A stretch of DNA of 64,000 nucleotides, from positions 55,921,028-55,985,027 of the forward strand of contig CP136068.1 in NCBI GenBank assembly GCA_032622095.1. The letters are read 5' to 3'. Within the stretch, counting starts at the first letter, position 1. The number at the start of each line of letters is the position of its first letter. The notes under the pieces are model-generated. The model searched no databases. It was not told the DNA's origin and was given only the letters and a program-made list of their open reading frames with translations. The position numbers and the translations under genes were made by a program. This DNA is from Siphonodentalium dalli. Taxonomy: Eukaryota > Mollusca > Scaphopoda > Gadilida > Siphonodentaliidae. This document shows positions 24,348 to 34,636 of this stretch, in pieces.

Positions 24348-27205
24348 CATATAGTATACTTATTCACCTCACATATGATCACAGAGTAACTCCCTGGCTA
24401 CGATATTGGCATCCACACTGTATCCTGTTGACATTTGTTTTATCATAATGGACCAGAATAGCCAAATATTATGGTCCATCTCAGTTCTGTGTCAAAGTTC
24501 TGCCCATTTCCTTTCCATAAATATGGCCAAAATCACAAAAGAGGTTCTCGGCAAAATTACATACTTTAAAATGAATTTGTCATGCCCCATACGGAACTGG
24601 GACAATTGGGAATAGAACATCTAGTTGTCAGTTAATAAACTAACACGTATAATAACCAAGTGAGTCACAATTTGCTACCTTTTCGGATAATGCAGATAAT
24701 GTTCGGGATATATGTAAAAAATTAGCATTTTACAAATTTGGTTGCCATTTTGGAAGCCATCTTGAGAAATTTGGTCTATAAACACCGTAGTGTGACACAT
24801 TTAAGATAGACCAAAACAATAAACACCTTTTAATCCAAAGATAGTTATATTTTACCTGAAAAAATGGTCCAAACCTGAAAACTGAATTTTTGCCAATATT
24901 TATGTCAAGTTTTTTTTTAGAGAAAAGTCCAATATTTTTTACGATGTCAGTGCTGAAAATAGTAACAATTAAACATGGTGCATCAGACATGTTAGTATTC
25001 AATGAATAGAATGCAGAATATCCAATTTTATACATCAACACAACTTGTAAGCGATTGCAGGACACCCTAGTGTAATATTTACCATTTTCCATATTTTGGC
25101 GGCCATATTGGCAGCCATTTGAGCCAAAGTAACAATTTTGGTTCCAGTGATTTGGAATATTCATAGGTAATGATATGCCTCACTTACATTACAAAGTTCT
25201 GTTCATTTCTTGTTGAAATATGACTAGAATCCCAATTGTGATTTATTTTGAAATTTTATACCGCATTCTGTACAATCGTGAGGGATCGGAAGGGGTTAGG
25301 ACCCCAATAATTGCATATTTAATTGCTCCAATGATCAGTTAATATACAAAACACAAAATAAAATTGCATTACTCAACCAGTTCCAAACAGCATGAATTGA
25401 TCTAGAAGATATCTGTGAATTTTTTTTATATTTTTAACTTCCGGTGGCCATTTTGGCGGCCATCTTGAATGGTGTGTTTCAATTTTGGCCCAAAAAGGGT
25501 CATTATGTCTTAGCTTCACGAAAAAATATACATTTGTATACATTTATCTAGATTTTCCCGCTATAATGTTCATAAAACTGGCTCACTTATAGTTCTAGAA
25601 AATGGGTCGGGTTGTGTGTGGGGGGGGGGGGGGGGGGTAGTCTCGTTCTTATCAGAAAAACGACATGAATATATATTTCTTAAGTTGATCGTATCGATTT
25701 AGGGATGTATTGGTTGTAATAGTGCAATGTTCCAGGGGTGTACGCACATATACACGCGTTGGACGAATGCAATCGTGTAAATAAAAGTGATTTTTACGTT
25801 TTGAGGGGTGACCAGATGACCCCCTTCTTTTCTTAAAACCCCAGGAAAAGTTGCTTCTTAAGTTGTGTTTTTATAATTAGTATATATCAAAGTACTTTGA
25901 GACCAAAAATTATGGATGTACGCGAAAGTGTAAAAAAAAGTGAAAAATCACGTTTTGGGGTTCAGCATGGGACCCCCTTTCTTATCTGTAAAACGCCAGG
26001 AAAATCCCTTTCTTAAGTTGTGTTTTCTTAATCAGTACACTTAGGAGTATCATCAAACCAAAATTCATCGATGTACGCGGAAGTGTAAATAGAAGTGATT
26101 TTTGGCACTTTTTGGGGTTCAGCTAAACCCCAGGAATGCGCAACTTAAGAAATCGGTTTTTCAGAATGTTCCATTATTGGTACCAACTTTAGGGGGTCAA
26201 ACCTTTTGTACGCAAAAGTGTAAATAGAACATATGCGGGCTCCCTAACTATGTAGGGTGTACCACAGAGCTGTTAAGTTTCATGGGTTGTCCGTGAGACT
26301 CCCAGATTGCCATAGGGAAAACCTCCAAAATACAGAAGACCCCCATTTCTAACTTCAACACTGAGCAACATTGCTCAAAACTTTAGCAAACTGTCGGTAA
26401 CATCATGACTAATTTCATGTTCATCATCATTCAGTACTAATCAGCAGTACTAATTGTGACTAATTAATTTTCACACCCTTCGTAGCCATGCAAGCTGTTT
26501 TAAAATATAGACAATAGATTAAATAACACGACTTAGGATTACCTAAGCGAGCATGAATCTTCTGCAAAAATCTCCCGAATGGCCATTTTCAAAACTTAAC
26601 ATGTCAAAAGGATTTGGTCATGCAGAGAGTAAAATCAAAGATGGCTGTCGGCGGCCATCTTTTCATCAAAATTTGATTGCTTCAATCAAGAGGTCACCCC
26701 GATAATCCATATGTATTTTGGTGACTATAGGATCAGGGATGTGGCCTGCATGGTGAACCAATGATTTAGTCATGTAAAGAGTAAAATCAAAGATGGCTGC
26801 TGACGGTCATGTTTTTCAACAAAATTCAGAAAAATTTGATGGCTCCCAACTAGTGGTCACTCAAACCACTCAAATCCAAGATGGCTGCTGGCCATGTTTT
26901 TCATCGAAAAATTTTCAAATTCATAGTTCACAATAGCGATGCCTGTAATGTTTCAAAACATTTCGCCAATAATTGAGGGCTGCAGGGTGTGCTGATGGAT
27001 TCTATGTGAAATCCAAGACGGTGCTGGTGGCCATGTTTTTTAACAAAATTCAGGAAAAAATGATAAGCTCATAATCTAGAGGTCACCCCGAGGATCCATA
27101 TGAAGTTTGTTGACAATCAGGTGAGGGAGGTGGCCTGTGGCCAAAGGAAATTTTTGATGGACGTCTGGATGGACGCCAACCCAAGGTAATAGCTAAAGTA
27201 CAGAA

Positions 27206-29202
27206 ATATCTATCACAAGTAGGAATAAAAGCTCGGACAAAGTTGCATCTCTGACCCAACAAACAGACAAGCTGATTCCAATATACCCCCTATAACTCGT
27301 TACGGAGAGTATAAATGTTTAATTTGTCGATTTGGGTGTCATTTATTTAGTTTATGAGTGTAGCCATTGGATAAAAGTGAACACATTGTTCGTTTATTTG
27401 GATTTGCAATTAGTCAACCAGATATGGGCTGATTAGAATTGTGCTAAATTAATCGGCTTTCCGTGAAACACCGCACCAGCCTGAGCACACCGCTTCCTTG
27501 TTTGGACAACATGAATAAATGCACCTTTCCCCTATCCATGCAGCCCTCCCCTACCCCTAACCCCCAATCTATGTCCATTTTGTTGGTTTTGAGAACAAAA
27601 ATATATAATAAACCAACCTGCTGACAGTTAGATAAACTGAGGAAGTGATCAAACCCAACATCGCTAGAACACATGCTTTGGAGTCTGCTGGTTACGTTTC
27701 TGCGGTTAGGTTACGAAAAATTACCGCCGATAATTTAATCATACCCACTGATTCTATCTTCACTCCATTTTTTTCAAAGCATCTTATCTATGTTTATTAT
27801 AATTTAGCTTGACATTTAGAACTAACACATTGCACCTTTATTCTATTCCTTCATTGCTTCCAACCTGCTAATCGTCTATCTGCTGAGTGTTATATTCCGG
27901 CACGTTATGCATCCAAACTATCTGCCGAGTCTTGAATAGTGAGTCGTTTAACTTCAAAGGGCGCGTTTCCGTATACTGGGAACAACGCAATGGCAATTAA
28001 TTTTTATCTAATAAATTTTCTAGGTTTTAAATTTATTGCGGTTGATAGCATAGTAGTAACTTGGGTAGAAAATGGATGCAAAACGATTAGCAAATCTATT
28101 GGCCGATACAACAAAAGTAGGTCCACTAGTGTTTCCACGACATTGAAAACATGGACTCACTAGTGTTTCCACGACATTGAAAACATGGACTCCATTTCCC
28201 CCTCGGCGGATACAGGACCAGTTCCCCAAAACCTGGCAGAAAGCCTGGTATAAATTATGTCCATCATATATCCGGTATATGAGAAATCCGAGATTCACAA
28301 CTAGAAATGAGGGTTCACAGACACGGATCCGGTAGACCGTATTATCAATACCCCATGTATTGAAACGTGCCTGCATAAACTTATATATAGGTCTAGTCTA
28401 GTGAGGCAAAATCAGTTGTCCGGATGTATGAAATTGCAGCCTTGTTTGGATGCTGGCCAGCCAAGACAAATGACGTCATAACTGGTTTTCTGCTAACAAA
28501 TCTAGGACATTGAACTAATATGAACAAATTTATTGATAATTTATTGTTTATAAATACTTACTTCAATTGTTCATAATTCCGATAGTAATCCCGTTTATTT
28601 TGGAATACCAGTAATCGATAAATACAGTAAAAAAAAATTCCCGATTACAACATTACCGTAATGCTTTATGCCCACAGATCTACGGTTCGACAAAAGTGGT
28701 GGCATAATTTCAAAACAACAGCGTCATATTAAATAATAATTGGTTCGTTAAAATGAAAAAGCATACAGTCCGCCCGGGGTGTCCGTTAGGGGAAACGCGT
28801 GTATTATTCATTTTGGCCTTATACACGTGTCCCATCACAATTCTGAAATTTTCAACACACAAATATTGTTCCTACCAGCCAAAATTATTTGTTGTTTATG
28901 TAATCTTTATTCAGTTCATCCTCATGGCATACCGTGGAATTATAGAAGAAATCGTAAAATGTTGCACATTTCCAGTTACTGGCGTTCGCAGTTTGTTAAT
29001 TTTCACAGGGCAATGGATTTGCCACATATGGACCAGGAATATTACACTTTATTTAATATGCTCATTTGCCCATATTTTTTAAATAATTGCCACTTGATGA
29101 AAAACACTAACGAGAGGCCGATCACGATCGGCAGATGTTTAACCCATACCTTGGCGATAGCGATTAGCTATAACTGATAATTGGTCAAAGATATGATCAC
29201 AG
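27206..29202 (-). other. NMT intron, mixed repeats
   Basis: No gene is recognised. It contains a family-2-type tail fragment (about 27216-27335), a 34-bp exact tandem duplication (28125-28192, actagtgtttccacgacatt...) and a dispersed repeat at about 28590-28765 that recurs diverged at 35497-35702 (accagtaatc ... ataataattgg). Confidence 0.5.
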
Positions 29203-30605
29203 TAATACCGTACTGACCCGGCTCAAGGCCCATGCCCGTGTTTAAGCCCACCCATATCTTTTGACCAAATTCCATGCACAGGGGTATATTCGTGTTTAAG
29301 CCCACCCCATATTTTGTTAAATTTCAGCGGTGGTAAGTAATTATTTGCTAATGATACTTCCCAAATAAATAATTCCAATATATAACGGGAAGAATATTCA
29401 CAAACGATCGGTGACGGCGAGAATGCCACGAAAAATGGAAAGTTATACTTCGTAGGTAAGTGATAATAATATATAAAATAAAATAAAGTGAATCTTAAAA
29501 TCTCATTTGTTTATTCAATTATACTTCCTGGGGGAAACCAAACGTCGACAGACATCAAACCCACTCGCTAACGGCGTATATCTGAGAACGCGGTAAACAT
29601 CAATCACTTCAAAGAATCACGTGCGTGCATCGCACACATGTCAACAACAGTACTGTAAAAACATATTCTTTGTATGTCGGTATGTTCCTACATGTGGCCA
29701 AACACAAAAAGAACTCATTCCCTGGTTATGTAAACACACGGTGGGTATAATAATGGGGCAGAAGGGGCACTTGTCATTCAACAACAACAACAGCACAAGA
29801 TGCCTTCATAAAAAGAGATACCGATGTCGTATTGGTACCCGGTGGTTAGTATATAATAATCATTATTTAAAATTTTTAAACTGCTATTTTTCACGTTTTA
29901 CGGTATAGACTATAGTCTATAGTATAAACATTAATCTGTGTCAACGGTTTGGGAGCGATGACTCCAAACATTAAAACACGTGTTTTTTTGTATACGTATT
30001 TACAACGTCATTTCGTTAATTAACTAGACTCACTGGCTTTGTTAAATTGGTCACTATTGTATTGTAACATCTTTGTAGACAAGGGGCCATGAATAGAGCA
30101 CTGGGTTCATTGTTATCCTAATCGGATTAAGTCGCTCTCTTATATGTTGCATAATATTTCCCTGTACAATTTTCTGACATTTTTTAATTATCTGAACATT
30201 GATATAAACTATAGATAATAACTATAGATATAGACTATAGATAGTGGATTTACCCAACTGTCTGAAATGGCAGAAAAATCCGATGACCCATGATGCTTAC
30301 AAACTGTCATTTATGGGAATTTTGGGCAATAAAACAAGACAACAAGTAATATTTTAATATACACATAAAAATGAAACAAATACTTTCTCAAAGTAACTTA
30401 TACTTAACTTTATTTAATCTGGAAGACGTGTATATTTCACCGAAACTCTGCTGGATCGACTTAATTTTTTCTTCAGTTTTACTGTCCCGATTTCTTGGGA
30501 TTTTTGGTTTGCAAAGGGTCATATTCGGGTTTAAGCCCACTTGGATTTTTGAGCTCAAATAAAACAAAGGCCCCCTGGGCCTAAACGCGGGTCAGTACGG
30601 TAATA
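29203..30605. mobile_element. 1.4-kb TIR element with TAATA target duplication
   Basis: Element 29208-30600 starts CCGTACTGACCCG and ends CGGGTCAGTACGG, with TAATA on both sides (29203-29207 and 30601-30605). A weaker second motif, gtgtttaagcccac..., is also mirrored inside each end. No transposase frame is present. The internal segment at about 30190-30435 is clearly related to 16287-16535 in the TA-flanked transposon. The TSD could be 5 bp, or only TA; the superfamily is not assigned. Confidence 0.75.
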
Positions 30606-30755
30606 TATCAGTACTTAAACTTGAAATCAAAAGCTCATATAATTTGTCTTAATTAGAAGGGGTTAAAGTATTTGGGGTGGTGGGAGTCGTTTTAAATCTC
30701 ATAACTCTGTCCCTATTCACACAAGGACCTCTCACTGTGAGAGCCATTAATCAAT

Positions 30756-30968
30756 TTGACAGATAGGATAAACAATTATCCAGCAGGTTGTTTATCTTTA
30801 CCTTCATACAACCACCCCCTAGAGCTCTGTAACATATGTCATCACTCAATTAATAACAGATTTCGCTTGGAACGACATCTATTAAAGGTACACTCATATA
30901 GTCTGGATATTGGATGTTCACAGGGCAATTTATTGATATCATTATATTACATGCAACTATTGCAATAA
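30756..30968 (+). pseudogene. Isolated C2H2 zinc-finger motif fragment
   Basis: The plus-strand frame contains CNICHHSINNRFRLERHLLKVH (motif at 30828-30893; Cys codons at 30828 and 30837, His at 30876 and 30891). This is an exact C-X2-C-X12-H-X4-H spacing with hydrophobic Phe and Leu at the usual positions. The open frame around it is 70 codons and nothing flanking looks like a gene. It could be an exon of a plus-strand gene inside the NMT intron, a captured fragment in a mobile element, or chance. The motif is seen; the function is not inferred. Confidence 0.35.
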
Positions 30969-31199
30969 AATCTTCATATTTTCAAAACAGGACATCACAC
31001 CTAATTAATGATATACAACTAAAACAAATTAGTGTGAATGACAAATTTTTTTTTTAATTAAATTTTTTTTTTATTTAATATTATAAGTTTTTTAATATTT
31101 TTTGCCTGCTAAATTGAGCAGGGAAATTCAATCTAAAAAAGTTTTAAAAAATTAAAATTTTGAATAAAAAAAACGGAAAAAAAACGTCATAAATCCTTT

Positions 31200-31472
31200 C
31201 AAATAAATCGGATCAAACCATGGCAGCATGCGTGAATTCTAAGTAAAAAAGGGCCATAACTCTGTAAAAAAAAACTCGGATCAAACCCATATTCGAACTT
31301 GAACTGTATTTTGGGATATGAAACCTATATACAAAATTTGGTTTCGATCAAATAGAAAATGTTAAGAGTTATCGCATTATGCCTAAAGTGTCTACGGATG
31401 GACAGACAGATGGACGTACAGATGGGCATTGACACTATGTGTACCATACTATGGTATAGGTACACATAAAAA
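31200..31472 (+). repeat. Pearl-like family-2 tail copy
   Basis: Core motif agggccataactctgtaaaaaa and gatcaaacccatattcgaact, then gacagacagatggacg, then a hairpin tail at 31437-31469 (TATGTGTACC ATAC TATG GTAT AGGTACACATA). Confidence 0.75.
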
Positions 31473-32229
31473 GTTTTATCTCATGCTGAGTACAAGAAAA
31501 ATATATCAAACCTGGTGTGCCCCTTTAATATTTCTATTCACATTTGTAATCAATTGAAATCAATGTCAAAAGCGCTTTCCATTAATGTAATATATAAATA
31601 AAACAAACTAGACCTACAGTTCTAAAAGTGTTAAGAACAATTATTTTGTTCTCATGGACTGATACAGAGCTCTCAAGTTTTTAACAATTTGAAAACCAAA
31701 GTTGTCTTCCCATGCAACCAACAGAATTACAACAAATCTACTAAACACAATCACATTATTAACCTCCAATTGTAATGCTATTAAACAATAAAACCAGATT
31801 ATGCCTTTAACTTAAAGATGAAATTTAAATAACCATGCATATAAAATATAATAGCATAGGATAGGATAGGATAATTTTATTTACAATATACACACATGGA
31901 AAGTACAATTACAAATAAATATAATATTGATAGACTATACATGTATATTGCTAGGGGTGATATAGTCATGACTGACTGTCTTCCTATAACCCCTGGATGT
32001 GGTGACAGATTATATGATGAAGATGGCCGAATTAATTTGATTGTTTTTAGGTTACGTTTATCGTGTGCATAAACAATCCATCTTATGATATCTCATCATA
32101 TGGCCAACACATCTGCTAGCAGTTAATTAAACTCAATGCAAGAGAGAGTCAGTGTAACTGGATACTATCGCTGTTGCTTTATGTGCTTTGTAAATCTGAT
32201 TTATGAGATTATACACAGACAATGCAAAT

Positions 32230-32822
32230 TGTATCTTTGATATATTTTAGAGATGAATAAAATAATCAAAGGGCCATAACTCCATTAAAAAATATCGGAT
32301 CAAACCCATATTCGAACTCGATCTGTATTTAGAGTTGAGAAACTCACATACAATATATGGTTCCTATCAGTTGAAAAATGGTTGATTTATAGAAGCATGC
32401 ATGAATTCTATGTCAAAGGGCCATAACTCCATTAAAAAAGATCGGATCAAACCCATATTGGAACTCGATATGTATTTTGGGCTGAGAAACTGGCATACCA
32501 GATTTGGTGCCGGTCAGATAAATATTTTTTGAGTTATGGCAGCATGCATGAATTCTAAGTAGAAAAAGGGCCATAACTCCGTTAAAAAAAACTCGGATCA
32601 AACCCATATTCGAACTCGATCTGTATTTGGTGCTGAGAAATTGATATACAAAATTTGATTCCGATCAGATAGAAAATATTTCAGTTATCGCACCATGCAT
32701 AAAGTGTCTATAGACAGACCGACAACCAGACAGACAGACGGACGGATGGACGGACTAACGACGAGTGGTCAATCCGGACAACGACACTATGTTTACCATA
32801 CTATGGTATGGGTAAACATAAT
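32230..32822 (+). repeat. Pearl-like family-2 copy with three core repeats
   Basis: Core units of about 147-151 bp (gggccataactccattaaaaaa near 32271, 32418 and 32569) are followed by a cagacggacggatggacgg tract. A hairpin tail at 32788-32820 (TATGTTTACC ATAC TATG GTAT GGGTAAACATA) differs from the 31437 copy by paired changes in its stem. Confidence 0.8.
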
Positions 32823-33736
32823 AAAACATTATAAGCAATACCGTACTGTACGTCGCACATTTTGGAGTCTGGAACAAGCAACAAACCCACTAGTTAAAGG
32901 CAGCTAGAAGGACTGGCCGGAAATGATCTAAAGAATTATTCTGAGCTTCCAGCTTCCAGTTCGTGAATGTTATACCTCCCAAACTACATACTCCAGTTCA
33001 TTTTATGTTGACAACTTTATGCAGAGAACGGGAATAATTTAATTTACTCATTTCTCGGTTATGGGTGTCAAAGTATACAACATTAGAACAAAATATCGGT
33101 AAGCTCCTCCCACAGCCAACCGATTCAAGCAGAGAATAAAATCTCACAAATTAACCCTCGATGATTGACAGGTGCATGCCGATGTGATAGCACGAGATGC
33201 ATGACTTTATTTTTTATAATTGCCAACAGAGTTCCATTAAAATCTGCGTTATCGTTGAAACATTGGGGTCAATGATAAATGTGGTTAGGCATAATGACTG
33301 AAGTCAAGATTATATACGGACAATTATATATTATTAAATTTCCTTTAATTAAAAATACTAACCTGCATATATTACAATATAAAATACTTGTTTTAAACTG
33401 AAAAAAAAGGACGATACAAACCAGAAATCTAACCCCAATGTACATGCCGTTTGGCTGCGGTGTAGTTGCCGTTCAGCCGCTGTGCTCAACTGCAGCTACA
33501 AACTTTGACACTGTGGCAGAAAGGCGAATGCGCCGCGATGGCAATGGACACTTGTTTTGTCTAGCGGGGTATGTTGTCAGAAGTCACACTATTTAGGTGG
33601 ATTGGTGTTGTTAAACAGTATTCCATGCCTTTGGTATGGCTGTAATCAGGCAGTTCATAGGTGGTGAAGGGAGTTCACAAGTCATATTTGCACAAAATTC
33701 TTCATATATATTTGACTAACATCTAACAGAACTCAC
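32823..33736 (-). other. NMT intron, right part
   Basis: Intron DNA before exon 33737-33901. A GC-richer stretch (33440-33560) contains short gccgttcagccgctgtg-like repeats. No gene is recognised. Confidence 0.5.
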
Positions 33737-33901
33737 ATTTTTGGCTGCAATGAGAGCATCCTGCATCAGATCAACAGCACTAACTGATGTGGCGACATTA
33801 TAGAACGAGTAAGCTGCTTTCAATAATTTATGAGTTGGATGATGCATAACTGTGGATGGTAGAGTGTAAAAACTAACAAAGTCTGTGATATCACCACGTC
33901 G
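33737..33901 (-). CDS. NMT: Glycylpeptide N-tetradecanoyltransferase, internal coding exon
   Basis: This exon has 55 codons in phase 0, between acceptor ttgttttattacag and donor GTGAGTTC. It reads [20 protein letters not shown], then [16 protein letters not shown], then [12 protein letters not shown]. The signature [25 protein letters not shown] is highly specific to NMT and lies in the peptide-substrate half of the enzyme. It joins ...DSFVIE of exon 34538-34636 across a 636-bp intron, and MNFDVF... of exon 17026-17163 across a 16.6-kb intron. The reading frame is intact, with no lesion. Family knowledge: monomeric cytosolic enzyme, EC 2.3.1.97, acting on N-terminal glycine of many signalling proteins. 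Confidence 0.98.
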
Positions 33902-34537
33902 CTGTAATAAAACAAGTGTAGTGATCAAATTAGTGAACTATCAAAATGAATCAACTGAATAATCTAAAACTTTTACTGATATCAATGGAGCAACATGCCA
34001 CCTAACACAGGTTTCTATTGATATGGATTTTCGTAGTGTTCGATTGTTCTAACTGACTACAGTAAGCTAATTTACAAAACTCTCATCAAAAATAAACCAG
34101 AAACCACATGTTACATATCATCCATCAAAAAGTGAAGAAAAAAAAAAGAGATATTGATTTGATGTAAAACTAACGTTGTTAGTAGCTTAACTCAGAGCAA
34201 CATGCCACCATAAGCCTTATGCTGAGAAAGCTAAACGTTGACATTGCTGGACAAACCTGGATATTGTTGAAAGATCCATATGCCAATTTCTGTTCAAGTT
34301 GTTGAGCTAACAGACGTAAAACTGCCATAAAATTACAAATAACCATAACTCTGGTTTTAAAATTGGGGCGGGCCAGATATTCTGAGAGCAGCTATCGCAC
34401 ACGACAGTAAACTCACTTACCAAATATTTTCATAATCCATAAAAAAAACCTGAGAGCATCTTCAATAGATTTATAATATTGGTCAACATAAAATGTTTCA
34501 ACTTGTTTCCCTGATCATTATGTGCCTATAATCTCAC

Positions 34538-34636
34538 CTCTATAACAAAACTGTCTACTATCCCCTGTCGTGGTATAAACCAATGCTTAAATTCTTCCTC
34601 CGAGAAAACAGGTGACAAATCAAACTTCTGCAGGTA
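34538..34636 (-). CDS. NMT: Glycylpeptide N-tetradecanoyltransferase, internal coding exon
   Basis: This exon has 33 codons in phase 0, between acceptor atatgtatttcag and donor GTGAGATT. It reads [20 protein letters not shown], then [13 protein letters not shown]. This matches the NMT segment in which a YL..F.L.PV...EE..HWF..R..I.D.FV.E pattern precedes the TDF.SFY block. It follows exon 62742-62813 (...HTFKLVSN) after a 28.1-kb intron, and leads into RRGDITDF of exon 33737-33901. The close pair of exons here contrasts with the two giant introns on either side. No frameshift or stop is seen. Confidence 0.96.

Larger units (their letters stand above)
19539..26248. mobile_element. 6.7-kb foldback element with long inverted-repeat arms
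   Basis: From GTTGGGGAGCCCGCATATG at 19539 the sequence is mirrored by ...CATATGCGGGCTCCCTAAC at 26230-26248. Homology continues inward for about 1.9 kb on each side (19539-21440 against 24365-26248), then into inverted blocks of a 42-43 bp satellite around a centre at about 22050. TA stands directly outside both ends (19537-19538 and 26249-26250), consistent with a 2-bp target duplication. The arms differ by scattered substitutions and small indels, so they are not a collapsed assembly copy. Arm contents include opposing C and G homopolymers (about 20160 and 25620) and aagatggccnccaaaatggc motifs. There is no transposase frame. The right half is longer because of more satellite and an insertion at 23708-24347. 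Confidence 0.85.
17868..27205 (+). mobile_element. Pearl-like family-1 element, greatly expanded by nested insertions
   Basis: The head at 17868 contains the hairpin AGTGTCAATGACACT (17873-17887), identical to the head of the family-1 copy at 46527. Core repeats of about 155-165 bp follow (ggtcaccccgaagatccatatgaagtttgg ... ggatttagtcatgcaaagagtaaaatc + aagatggctgcc.gcggccatg) at 17970-18640, 19374-19537 and 26590-27130. The GGACG tract and a degraded tail (ccaaggtaatagctaaagtac) end it near 27205. It carries family-2 repeat 18645-19373 and the foldback element 19539-26248. The elements proper are non-coding; open frames across the core repeats are incidental. Confidence 0.75.

Noticed and set aside
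19539-26248. Inverted duplication as an assembly artefact
   Set aside because: The arms differ by substitutions, indels and an insertion present only on the right, and TA flanks both ends; an artefactual mirror would be nearly identical. Long-read confirmation is still desirable.
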